From assembly GCA_937141935.1 (NCBI GenBank), contig CAKZQS010000004.1, positions 186,001 to 250,000 of the forward strand: a DNA stretch of 64,000 nucleotides, in the 5' to 3' direction. The translations under genes were made by a program, and so were the position numbers. The stretch comes from an uncultured Ectothiorhodospiraceae bacterium (GTDB taxonomy: Bacteria; Pseudomonadota; Gammaproteobacteria; Nevskiales; Oceanococcaceae). This document shows positions 1 through 7,340 of the stretch, in pieces; positions within the stretch are counted from its first letter, which is position 1, and every line of letters starts with the position of its first letter. A model generated the notes under the pieces. That model had not been told where the DNA came from, searched no databases, and saw only the letters and a list, made by a program, of their open reading frames with translations.

Positions 1-777
1 CGCCTGGGCATGAAAGCCCAGCAGCACCGAGGCGGGGAAGGGCCAGGGCTGCGAGGCCACATAGCGGGTGCCGTGGATGCGCACACGCGCCTCCTCCCAG
101 ATTTCGCGGGCCACGCAGTCCTCGATGGTTTCGCCGGGCTCGGCAAAGCCGGCCAGCACCGAATACAGGCTCTCCGGCCACTGCGGCTGGCGGCCCAGCA
201 GCGCGCGGTCCTGCGGGTCGCGGGCCAGGCACAGCATCGAGGGGTCGCTGCGCGGGTAGTGCTCGACCTCGCAGGCCGGGCAGTGCAGCACGTGGCCGGC
301 CTGGCGCGGCTGCGTGGCGCCGCCGCAGCGGCCGCAGTGGCGGTGCTGGCGCTGCCAGTAAACCATCGCCCGCGCGTAAGCCAGCAGCGCCGCGTCGGCG
401 GTTTCCAGGACCGGCACGGCGCCGCGCAGGTCGGCAAAGCGCAGCCGCTCGCCCAGGTCGTTGTCGTGGCTGGCGTCAAAGCAGAACACCGCGCGGCCGT
501 CGTCCGGGCGCAGCCCCAGAAAAATCGCCCGCTCGGGTTCGGCCGCCAGCTCCGCCCAGCGCAGTCGTTGCGGCTGGCCCTCATCGATGGCGCAGCGATA
601 GCGCCAGATCGGCAGCCAGTCGGCCTGCGGCCGCAGCCCGGCGACCCAGTCGGCGTCGCCGCGGCGTTCGCTGGCGCGATCCAGGTCGGCGCCGCGCAGG
701 CCGGGTGCGTCGGTGGACGGGTAGGGGCTGAACACGGCGGGCAACCTTTGCGGCGGCTGGGGGCGGCTGGGCAGCAT
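1..777 (-). CDS. nudC: NAD(H) pyrophosphatase (NudC), C-terminus cut by window edge
   Basis: Nudix hydrolase predicted to cleave NAD(H) and to de-cap NAD-capped RNA. I translated the minus strand from an ATG at 777; 259 codons are open to base 1 with no stop. A zinc ribbon (HCGRCGG then LHCPACE) lies near residues 145-170. It is followed by a Nudix box reading GFAEPGETIEDCVAREIWEE, and then SQPWPFP, the signature that marks the NADH-specific NudC branch. The C-terminal end lies outside the window. One oddity: the residue after EEA, normally Gly in the Nudix box, is Arg (EEARV). It is transcribed divergently from the serine protease at 989. Confidence 0.93.
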   Translation of the reverse strand, partial: MLPSRPQPPQRLPAVFSPYPSTDAPGLRGADLDRASERRGDADWVAGLRPQADWLPIWRYRCAIDEGQPQRLRWAELAAEPERAIFLGLRPDDGRAVFCFDASHDNDLGERLRFADLRGAVPVLETADAALLAYARAMVYWQRQHRHCGRCGGATQPRQAGHVLHCPACEVEHYPRSDPSMLCLARDPQDRALLGRQPQWPESLYSVLAGFAEPGETIEDCVAREIWEEARVRIHGTRYVASQPWPFPASVLLGFHAQA

Positions 778-988
778 CGCAGAAGCCCGCGCGGCCGCGC
801 AAACCGCTGTGCGAGGCGGCGCGGCCGGCCCTGGGCCGGTAGCTGGCCGGCGTCTGCCCGGCCTGTGCCCGGCCTCGCGCGGCCCCGGGCGGCGCCGCCA
901 TGGCGCCTGCCAGCAGAGGGTCCAAGGCCCCTTGCGGCGCGATTTGGGCGCGTATCGGTCGGCCGTGGCGAGGCGGTAGACTGCAAGG

Positions 989-2557
989 ATGAACAAGCCT
1001 TCGACCCTGCTTGGCGCCTTGGCGCTGCTGGCCGCCCTGGCGGCCCCGCCGCTGAGCCATGCCGCCGCGGCCACCAGCGAACTCTGGGTGGCCCCGCCGC
1101 CGGCCGCCGAGGCCCTGGCGGCCGCACGCGCGCAGACCCGGCCCTGGCGGTTTGCCGTGGCCGTGCCGGTCGGCCTGGACCCGGCGCGCGCTGGCCACTG
1201 GAGCGAGGAGGGCGCCGAGCGTGTCTGGCGCATGCGCCTGCACAGCCCCGGCGCCGATTCGCTGTCGCTGCATTTCGACCGCTGGGCGGTCGCCCCGGGC
1301 ACGGCGCTGTGGCTCCACGACCCGGTGAGCGGGCAGCGGCAGGGGCCCTATGGGGCGGGCCACAACGCCCGCGGGCAGCTGTGGACGGCCCTGCTGCATG
1401 GCGACACGGTGGACGTCGAACTGCGCCTGCCGCGGCAGGCCCCGGCGCCGCAGATTCGCCTGGCCAGCCTGCAGCACGGCTTTCGCACCGCCGATGCGCA
1501 GCAGGGCTTTGCATCCAAGGCCGCCGGCGACTGCAATATCGATGTGGCATGCCCGGAGGCCGCCGATTACGACGAGCAGGTCCGCGCGACCGTTCTGATC
1601 CAGTTTGATGGCGGCAGCACCTGCTCCGGCCTGCTGGTGAATAACACCGCGCAGGATTTTGACCCGCTGCTGCTGACCGCGGCGCATTGTCAGATCGACC
1701 CCAGCAATGCCGATTCGGTCATCGCCTACTTCAACTATCAGCGCAGCCAGTGCGAACGTGGCGGCAACCGCACGGAATTTCCGCCCGACCCGCAGCAAAG
1801 CGTGTCGGGCGCGCAGTGGCTGGCCAGCCTGGCGGAGTCCGATTTCACGCTGCTGCGCCTGGGCAGCAGCGCCTCGCCGGCCATCATCCCGCCCGAGTGG
1901 CGCGCCTACTGGGCCGGCTGGACGCGGCGGGAGGCGGCGCCGGCGCAGGGGTCGGGTATCCACCACCCGCGGGGCGACGCCAAATCCATCGCGCTCTACT
2001 CGGCGCCGCTGGAGTCGATGTTCGTCTGCGCAACGACCAATACGATTCAGGAGCGCGTGTCCTCCTGCCCCAACGGCGACCTGGTGGATGTCTGGCGCGT
2101 CGTGTGGAGCCAGGGCACGACCGAGGTCGGCTCATCGGGCTCGGCGATCTTTGGCGACGACGGCTTGATCCGCGGGCAGCTGTTCGGTGGCAGTGCGTCC
2201 TGCAGCCAGCAGAACGCGCCCGATTACTACGGCCGCTTCTCCAGCTCCTGGGATTGCGCGCCGGAGGACTTTCGCCAGCTGCGCCCGTGGCTGGACCCGC
2301 AAGGGCTGAACCCGGAGGCGCTGTTCGGGCGCTCGCAGTTCAGTTCGACCGGCACCGTGGTGAACCCCGGCACGACCACGCGCTTCGGCAACTGCCCCGC
2401 GGTGGGCAGCCCTGAACCCCCGCCGAGCCCACCGAGCAGCCCGCCGCCCAGCAGTGGCGGGGGCGGCAGTTCCGGCTCCGGTGCCCCGGGCTGGGCCTGG
2501 CTGGCGCTGCTGGCTGTCACCGTGCTGTCACGCCGGCGTGCCTCAATGCGCAGATGA
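989..2557 (+). CDS. Secreted trypsin-like serine protease with GlyGly-CTERM sorting tail
   Basis: 522 residues. An N-terminal signal peptide (residues 1-26) precedes a propeptide-like region and a chymotrypsin-fold domain resembling lysyl endopeptidases. The triad is visible: His233 in LTAAHC, Asp285 in ESDFTLL, and Ser383 in EVGSSGSAIF. Several cysteine pairs suggest disulfides. The C-terminus has a Ser/Pro/Gly linker, a Gly-Ser stretch, one hydrophobic helix (WAWLALLAVTVL) and a basic end. This is the GlyGly-CTERM arrangement, which rhombosortase cleaves during type II secretion to the cell surface. The stop overlaps the ppk start by 4 bases (ATGA). Substrate specificity cannot be read from sequence. 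Confidence 0.88.
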   Translation: MNKPSTLLGALALLAALAAPPLSHAAAATSELWVAPPPAAEALAAARAQTRPWRFAVAVPVGLDPARAGHWSEEGAERVWRMRLHSPGADSLSLHFDRWAVAPGTALWLHDPVSGQRQGPYGAGHNARGQLWTALLHGDTVDVELRLPRQAPAPQIRLASLQHGFRTADAQQGFASKAAGDCNIDVACPEAADYDEQVRATVLIQFDGGSTCSGLLVNNTAQDFDPLLLTAAHCQIDPSNADSVIAYFNYQRSQCERGGNRTEFPPDPQQSVSGAQWLASLAESDFTLLRLGSSASPAIIPPEWRAYWAGWTRREAAPAQGSGIHHPRGDAKSIALYSAPLESMFVCATTNTIQERVSSCPNGDLVDVWRVVWSQGTTEVGSSGSAIFGDDGLIRGQLFGGSASCSQQNAPDYYGRFSSSWDCAPEDFRQLRPWLDPQGLNPEALFGRSQFSSTGTVVNPGTTTRFGNCPAVGSPEPPPSPPSSPPPSSGGGGSSGSGAPGWAWLALLAVTVLSRRRASMRR

Positions 2558-4650
2558 CCGCCGAGCCGCTGCCGCCGCTGGAGCATTACCTGCGTCCGGC
2601 CAATTTCCACAACCGCGAACTGTCGCTGCTGGAATTCAACCACCGCGTGCTGGCCCAGGCCCGCGATGGCCGCGTGCCGCTGCTGGAGCGGCTGAAGTTT
2701 CTGTGTATCTCCTGCTCGAATCTCGATGAATTTTTCGAGATACGCGTGGCCGGCCTGCAGCAGCGGCTGCGCGCGGGCGCGCCCGTGTCGGGGCTGGAAA
2801 ACCGCCCGCCGCAGGAGCTGATTGATGCCGTGGGGCGGCGCGCGCATACGCTGGTCGAGGACCAGTACCGCACGCTGAACGAGGTGCTGATCCCGCGGCT
2901 GGCCGAGAACAACATCCGCTTTTTGCGGCGCACGCGCTTCACCGCCGACCCCACGTTGAACGACTGGCTGCGCGACTACTTTCGCCGCGAGGTGCTGCCG
3001 GTGCTCTCGCCCATCGGGCTGGACCTGGCCCACCCCTTCCCGCGAGTGCTGAACAAGTCGCTGAACTTCATCGTCTCGCTGGAGGGCAAGGACGCCTTTG
3101 GCCGCAATGCCGACATGGCCGTGGTGCAGGCGCCGCGCGCGCTGCCGCGGCTGATCCAGATCCCGCAGGAGGTCTGCGGCAACCCGCATGACTTCGTGTT
3201 CTTGTCCTCCGTCATCCACGCCTACGTGGACGAGCTGTTCCCGGGCATGGATGCCACCGGCTGTTATCAGTTCCGCGTGACGCGCAACTCCGATCTCTTC
3301 GTCGATGAGGAGGAGGTCGACGACCTGATGGACGCGCTGGAAGGCGAACTGGCCTACCGCGACTTTGGCGACGCGGTGCGCCTGGAGGTGGCCCACAACT
3401 GCCCCGAGCCCATGAGCCGATTTTTGCTCGAGGTGCACAAGCTGGGCCCGGAATCGCTGTACCAGGTCAACGGCCCGGTGAACCTGAACCGGCTGATGAA
3501 GCTGGCCGACATGGTCGACCGGCCGGAGCTCAAGTACCGCAACTTCACCCCCTACACGCCGCCGTCGCTGGCCCGCGGCAACGACTTCTTCGCCGCGCTG
3601 CGCAAGAAGTCGGTGCTGCTGCACCACCCCTACGACAGCTTTGCGCCGGTGGTGGATTTTTTGCGCCAGGCCGCCAAGGACCCGCAGGTGCTGGTGATCA
3701 AGCAGACGCTGTACCGCACCGGCGCCGACTCCTCGGTGGTGGAGGCGCTGGTCGACGCGGCGCGCGCCGGCAAGGAAGTCACCGTGGTCATCGAGCTGCG
3801 GGCGCGCTTTGACGAGGCCGAGAACATCGACCTGGCCGAGCGCCTGCAGGATGCCGGCGCGCACGTGGTCTACGGCGTGGTGGGGCACAAGACCCACGCC
3901 AAGATGATTCTGGTGGTGCGCCGCGAGAACGACGGGCTGCGCCAGTATGTGCACCTGGGCACCGGCAACTACCACCCGCGCACCGCGCGGCTGTATACCG
4001 ATTACGGGCTGTTCTCGGCCGACCCCGAGGTCGGCGAGGACGTGGCCAAGGTCTTCCTGCAACTCACCAGCCTGGGCCGGCTGACCAAGCTGAACAAGCT
4101 GCTGCAGTCGCCCTTCACTTTGCACAAGGGCGTGCTGGCCAAGATCGAGCGCGAGATCGAACACGCCCGCGCTGGCCGCCCGGCACGCGTGATCCTGAAA
4201 ATGAACCAGTGCGTGGAGCCGCAGAGCGTGGCGGCCCTGTACCGCGCCAACTCGGCCGGCGTGCAGGTGGACCTGATCGTGCGTGGCATGACCACCGTGC
4301 GCCCGGGCATCGAGGGCGTGTCGGAGTCGCTGCGGCTGGTGTCGGTGATCGGCCGCTTTCTCGAGCACACCCGCGTATTCTATTTCGAGAACGGCGGCAG
4401 CCCCGAGGTCTTTTGCTCCAGTGCCGACTTCATGGAGCGCAACTTTTTCCGCCGCGTCGAGGTGATGTTCCCGGTGGAGGAGCCGCGCTCACGCGACCGC
4501 GTGGTGCGTGAGCTCAAGCTGTATCTGGCCGACGAATCGCAGGGCTGGCTGCTGCAGCCTGATGGCCAGTACGAGCGCATCAAGCCCAAGGCCGGTCGGC
4601 GCAAGGTGCGGGCGGCGCAGACGCGGCTGCTGGAAGCCCAGCGCCGCTAA
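2554..4650 (+). CDS. ppk: Polyphosphate kinase 1
   Basis: 698 residues, the usual length for PPK1. It reversibly makes inorganic polyphosphate from ATP, typically at the inner membrane. N-terminal (FHNRELSLLEFNHRVL), middle and two PLD-like C-terminal domains are all recognisable. The catalytic region reads GHKTHAK, with His448 in the position of the autophosphorylated histidine of E. coli PPK1 (HAK context), followed by GTGNYHPRTARLYTDYGL. The ATG overlaps the protease stop, so translation is probably coupled. No exopolyphosphatase gene is adjacent. Confidence 0.97.
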   Translation: MTAEPLPPLEHYLRPANFHNRELSLLEFNHRVLAQARDGRVPLLERLKFLCISCSNLDEFFEIRVAGLQQRLRAGAPVSGLENRPPQELIDAVGRRAHTLVEDQYRTLNEVLIPRLAENNIRFLRRTRFTADPTLNDWLRDYFRREVLPVLSPIGLDLAHPFPRVLNKSLNFIVSLEGKDAFGRNADMAVVQAPRALPRLIQIPQEVCGNPHDFVFLSSVIHAYVDELFPGMDATGCYQFRVTRNSDLFVDEEEVDDLMDALEGELAYRDFGDAVRLEVAHNCPEPMSRFLLEVHKLGPESLYQVNGPVNLNRLMKLADMVDRPELKYRNFTPYTPPSLARGNDFFAALRKKSVLLHHPYDSFAPVVDFLRQAAKDPQVLVIKQTLYRTGADSSVVEALVDAARAGKEVTVVIELRARFDEAENIDLAERLQDAGAHVVYGVVGHKTHAKMILVVRRENDGLRQYVHLGTGNYHPRTARLYTDYGLFSADPEVGEDVAKVFLQLTSLGRLTKLNKLLQSPFTLHKGVLAKIEREIEHARAGRPARVILKMNQCVEPQSVAALYRANSAGVQVDLIVRGMTTVRPGIEGVSESLRLVSVIGRFLEHTRVFYFENGGSPEVFCSSADFMERNFFRRVEVMFPVEEPRSRDRVVRELKLYLADESQGWLLQPDGQYERIKPKAGRRKVRAAQTRLLEAQRR

Positions 4651-4810
4651 GGACCACGGCCGGGCCTTTTTGCGGGCCACCAGCAACCCAAGCGCCAGAT
4701 CACGCGGATTGTTGAAGGTCTGCCCGCGGGCTATTGAAGGCCCGCCGCGAATCGCCGGCGGACGCCATGGATTCGGCGGAGGCGAGTGCGCACAAGCGCC
4801 GCGCGCCGTG

Positions 4811-4842
4811 CGCTGACAAATCCAGGACGGACTTGTTCAGCG
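4811..4842. repeat. REP-like imperfect inverted repeat, copy 1
   Basis: A 32-base element reading CGCTGACAAATCC, 5 bases, then GGACTTG-T-TCAGCG. The arms pair with one bulged T. It sits in the 198-base gap between the convergent ppk and SPOR genes, just past the SPOR gene's 3' end. A second copy at 24806-24837 has the same length and 28 of 32 identical bases. The flanking GC-rich bases on the left also look alike. No other support for a terminator, since no T-run follows. Confidence 0.6.
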
Positions 4843-4848
4843 TCAGAC

Positions 4849-5496
4849 CTAAGACTTTTCGCGGGTGAAGTAGCTGTCGATGCCCTCACGGGCCAGGCGC
4901 TGCATGACCTCGCGCGCCGCGGCCGTGTCCGGCTGCGGGCCGATTTTCACGCGGTGAAAGCGGCCCTTGCCGGGGATGCTGACCGACTCCACACGCGCCT
5001 GCAGGCCCAGCAGGATCAGCTCGGCGCGGCGGGCGTCGGCGTCGTCGGCGCTGCGAAAGCTGCCGGCCTGCACCCAATAGCGCTCGTCGGCGGCCGGCGT
5101 GCGCGGCGGCGGTGTGTTGGCGCGTGCCGTGCTGTCGCCGCGCGCCGGGGCTTCGCTGCGCGCCGTGGCCTCAGGCGAGCCGCGCTGCGGCGCGGCCGTC
5201 GGCGTGGGGTCGACGAAGGGGATGACCTCGAGGTTGGGCAGCAGCTCATAGAACTTGAAGCGCGCCGGCTCGGCCGGCGGCATCGTGGGCTGCGCATTGC
5301 GCGCCGCGGCCACCGTGGTCGGCTCCGGCGTGGGCGTGGCCTCGCCGGGGTTGCGCAGCAGGCGCTGCTCGTTCTCCGGCAGCGGCGTGAACAGCACGGT
5401 GGCCAGCAGGGCCAGGCCGCAGCCGATGGCGATGCCGGCCAGCACCGGAATGACCGGGAAGCGGCGTTGCGAGCGGGAGGCGAAGTCGCGGGTCAC
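4849..5496 (-). CDS. SPOR-domain inner-membrane protein
   Basis: 215 residues if it begins at the GTG at 5496. That GTG shares its G with the argS stop (TAGTG), so coupling is likely; a longer reading frame upstream lies wholly inside argS and was not used. The protein has a short cytoplasmic basic stretch, one transmembrane helix (VIPVLAGIAIGCGLALLATVLF), a long Pro/Ala/Thr-rich periplasmic linker, and a C-terminal SPOR domain beginning RYWVQAGSF. SPOR domains bind denuded peptidoglycan at the septum. A small SPOR gene directly after argS is a conserved arrangement in gammaproteobacteria. Confidence 0.88.
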   Translation of the reverse strand: MTRDFASRSQRRFPVIPVLAGIAIGCGLALLATVLFTPLPENEQRLLRNPGEATPTPEPTTVAAARNAQPTMPPAEPARFKFYELLPNLEVIPFVDPTPTAAPQRGSPEATARSEAPARGDSTARANTPPPRTPAADERYWVQAGSFRSADDADARRAELILLGLQARVESVSIPGKGRFHRVKIGPQPDTAAAREVMQRLAREGIDSYFTREKS

Positions 5497-7241
5497 TACA
5501 TGCGCTCCGGCGCGCTGACGCCGAGCAGGTCCAGGCCGTTGCGCAGCACGGTGGCCACGGCGCCGGCCAGGCACAGCCGCGCGCGGCGCAGCGCGACCTC
5601 GTCGACCAAGAAGGGCTCGGCGTTGTACCAGCGGTGGAAGCCCTCGGCCACGTCGCGCAGGTAGTGCACGATGATCTGCGGGCCCAGCTGGCGGGCGGCG
5701 GCCTGCACCGTTTCCGGGTAGCGGGCCAGCAGGTTCAGCAGCGCGGTTTCGCTGGGCGCGTCCAGGCGCTCGCGCTCGTCCAGCCCGGATTCGGGCTGGG
5801 CGTCGGCCGCCTCGTAGCGTTCGCCGGCGGTGCGCAGCACGCTGCAGATGCGCGCGTGCGCATATTGCAGGTAGTACACCGGGTTGTCGGCGCTCTCGCG
5901 GGTGGCCAGCGCCAGGTCGAATTCCAGCGTCTGGTCGTTGCTGCGCATCACATAAAAGAAGCGGCTGGCGTCCTCGCCCACTTCGCGGCGCAGGTCGGCC
6001 AGCGTTTCATAGGTGCCGGCGCGGGTGGACATGCTGACCTTCTCGCCGTCGCGCAGCAGGCTGACAAACTGCACCAGCTGCACGTCCAGCCGGTCGGCCT
6101 GGCCGGTCAGGGCCTCGACCGCCGCCTTCATCCGCGGCACATAGCCGTGGTGGTCGGCGCCCCAGACGTCGATCAGCCGGTCATAGCCCCGGGCCAGCTT
6201 TTGCTGGTGGTAGGCGATGTCGTTGGCGAAGTAGGTGGCGGCGCCATTGGCCCGCAGCAGCACGCGGTCCTTGTCGTCGCCAAAGCGGCTGCTGGCGAAC
6301 CACAGCGCGCCCTCCTGCTCGTAGGTCTGGCCGTTGTCGCGCAGCGTGTCCAGCGCGGCCTGCACCAGCCCGGCGTCGACGACCTCGCGCTCGGAGGCCC
6401 AGTGCTCGAAGTGCACCCGGAAGGCCTCCAGGTCCTCGCGGATGTCGCCCAGCTGTTCGGCCAGGATGTGCTCGAGCACGCGGCGGTAGTCGGCCGCGCC
6501 CAGCAGGGCCTTGGCCGCGGCGATCAGCGCGTCGAGGTGGGCGTCGCCGGTCTCGTCGTCATCCGCCGCGGGCGGCTGGTTTTCCAGGTGCGCGCCGAGG
6601 TCGCGCTCCAGCACATCGCCCACGGCCTCGCGCAGCCGCGCCGCGGAGGCGCCGATGTAGGCGCCCTGGTAGGCTTTGCGCGGGAAGGGCTGCTTGCTGC
6701 CGCCGGCCTCCAGATAGCGCAGCCACACGGAGGTGGCCAGGATGTCGATCTGCCGGCCGGCGTCGTTGACGTAGTACTCGGCGTCCACCGTGTCGCCGGC
6801 GGCGCGCAGCAGCCGCACCAGGCAGTCGCCATAGGCGGCGCCGCGGCCGTGGCCGACGTGCAGCGGGCCGGTGGGGTTGGCCGAGACGAACTCGACCAGC
6901 ACCCGCTTGCCGCTGGCTGCGCCGCTGCCGAAGGCGGCGCCCTGCGCGTAGATCTGCGCCAGAACTTCCTGGCGGGCGTCGGCCTGCAAAAAGAAGTTCA
7001 GAAAGCCGGGCCCGGCGATCTCGACCTTGGCCACCAGCGGCGAGGCGGGCAGGGCGGCCAGCAGCTTCTCGGCCAGCGCCCGCGGCGGCATGCCCGCCGT
7101 CTTCGCGGCCACCAGCGCATGGTTGGCCGCCAAGTCGCCATGCGCCTTGTCGCGGGTGTTTTCGATACGGGCCTGGGCCGGAGCATCAAGCTCCAGCGCG
7201 GCAAATGCCTCGGCGAGCAAGGCGTGCAGCGCGTCCTTCAT
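5496..7241 (-). CDS. argS: Arginyl-tRNA synthetase
   Basis: 581 residues, a normal length for class I ArgRS. It charges tRNA(Arg). The N-terminal additional domain is followed by the HIGH motif as HVGH (residues 128-131, in NPTGPLHVGHGRGA), a central catalytic domain, a KMSKS-equivalent KVSMSTRAG, and the DALR anticodon-binding domain with the tail GVSAPERM. It starts at ATG 7241. The stop overlaps the start of the SPOR gene by one base. Confidence 0.97.
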   Translation of the reverse strand: MKDALHALLAEAFAALELDAPAQARIENTRDKAHGDLAANHALVAAKTAGMPPRALAEKLLAALPASPLVAKVEIAGPGFLNFFLQADARQEVLAQIYAQGAAFGSGAASGKRVLVEFVSANPTGPLHVGHGRGAAYGDCLVRLLRAAGDTVDAEYYVNDAGRQIDILATSVWLRYLEAGGSKQPFPRKAYQGAYIGASAARLREAVGDVLERDLGAHLENQPPAADDDETGDAHLDALIAAAKALLGAADYRRVLEHILAEQLGDIREDLEAFRVHFEHWASEREVVDAGLVQAALDTLRDNGQTYEQEGALWFASSRFGDDKDRVLLRANGAATYFANDIAYHQQKLARGYDRLIDVWGADHHGYVPRMKAAVEALTGQADRLDVQLVQFVSLLRDGEKVSMSTRAGTYETLADLRREVGEDASRFFYVMRSNDQTLEFDLALATRESADNPVYYLQYAHARICSVLRTAGERYEAADAQPESGLDERERLDAPSETALLNLLARYPETVQAAARQLGPQIIVHYLRDVAEGFHRWYNAEPFLVDEVALRRARLCLAGAVATVLRNGLDLLGVSAPERM

Positions 7242-7268
7242 CAGCTACAAGCGGGGGGAAAGGGCGCT

Positions 7269-7274
7269 ATTGTA
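7269..7274 (-). promoter_or_regulatory. argS: Possible -10 element for argS
   Basis: On the minus strand TACAAT (5 of 6 to the consensus) lies 28 bases before the argS ATG. No good -35 hexamer is seen at the expected spacing. The motif is inside a small palindrome, CGCTA-TTG-TAGCG. Tentative. Confidence 0.3.
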
Positions 7275-7293
7275 GCGATTGCACCGGGGCCGC

Positions 7294-7330
7294 CGTGCGC
7301 GGCGACCCTGGCCAGGCCAGGCCGCGCACG
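7294..7330. promoter_or_regulatory. Perfect inverted repeat in leader of the wax ester synthase gene
   Basis: CGTGCGCGGC (7294-7303) and GCCGCGCACG (7321-7330) are exact reverse complements, with a 17-base spacer that itself contains the palindrome CCTGGCCAGG (7307-7316). The structure ends two bases before the Shine-Dalgarno region GAGGGAG of the gene at 7341. It could be an RNA hairpin affecting initiation or an operator. The function is inferred only from position. Confidence 0.5.
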
Positions 7331-7340
7331 CGAGGGAGAC

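Noticed and set aside
977..982. TAGACT, with TAGGCT at 12187 and TAAGCT at 22671, as a shared -10 motif
   Set aside because: None has a -35 at proper spacing, and three weak hexamers in GC-rich DNA may be chance.
5634..7340. N-terminal extension of the WS/DGAT reading frame by nearly 570 residues
   Set aside because: It is antisense to argS, has no family character, and the recognised protein begins at ATG 7341 behind a ribosome site.
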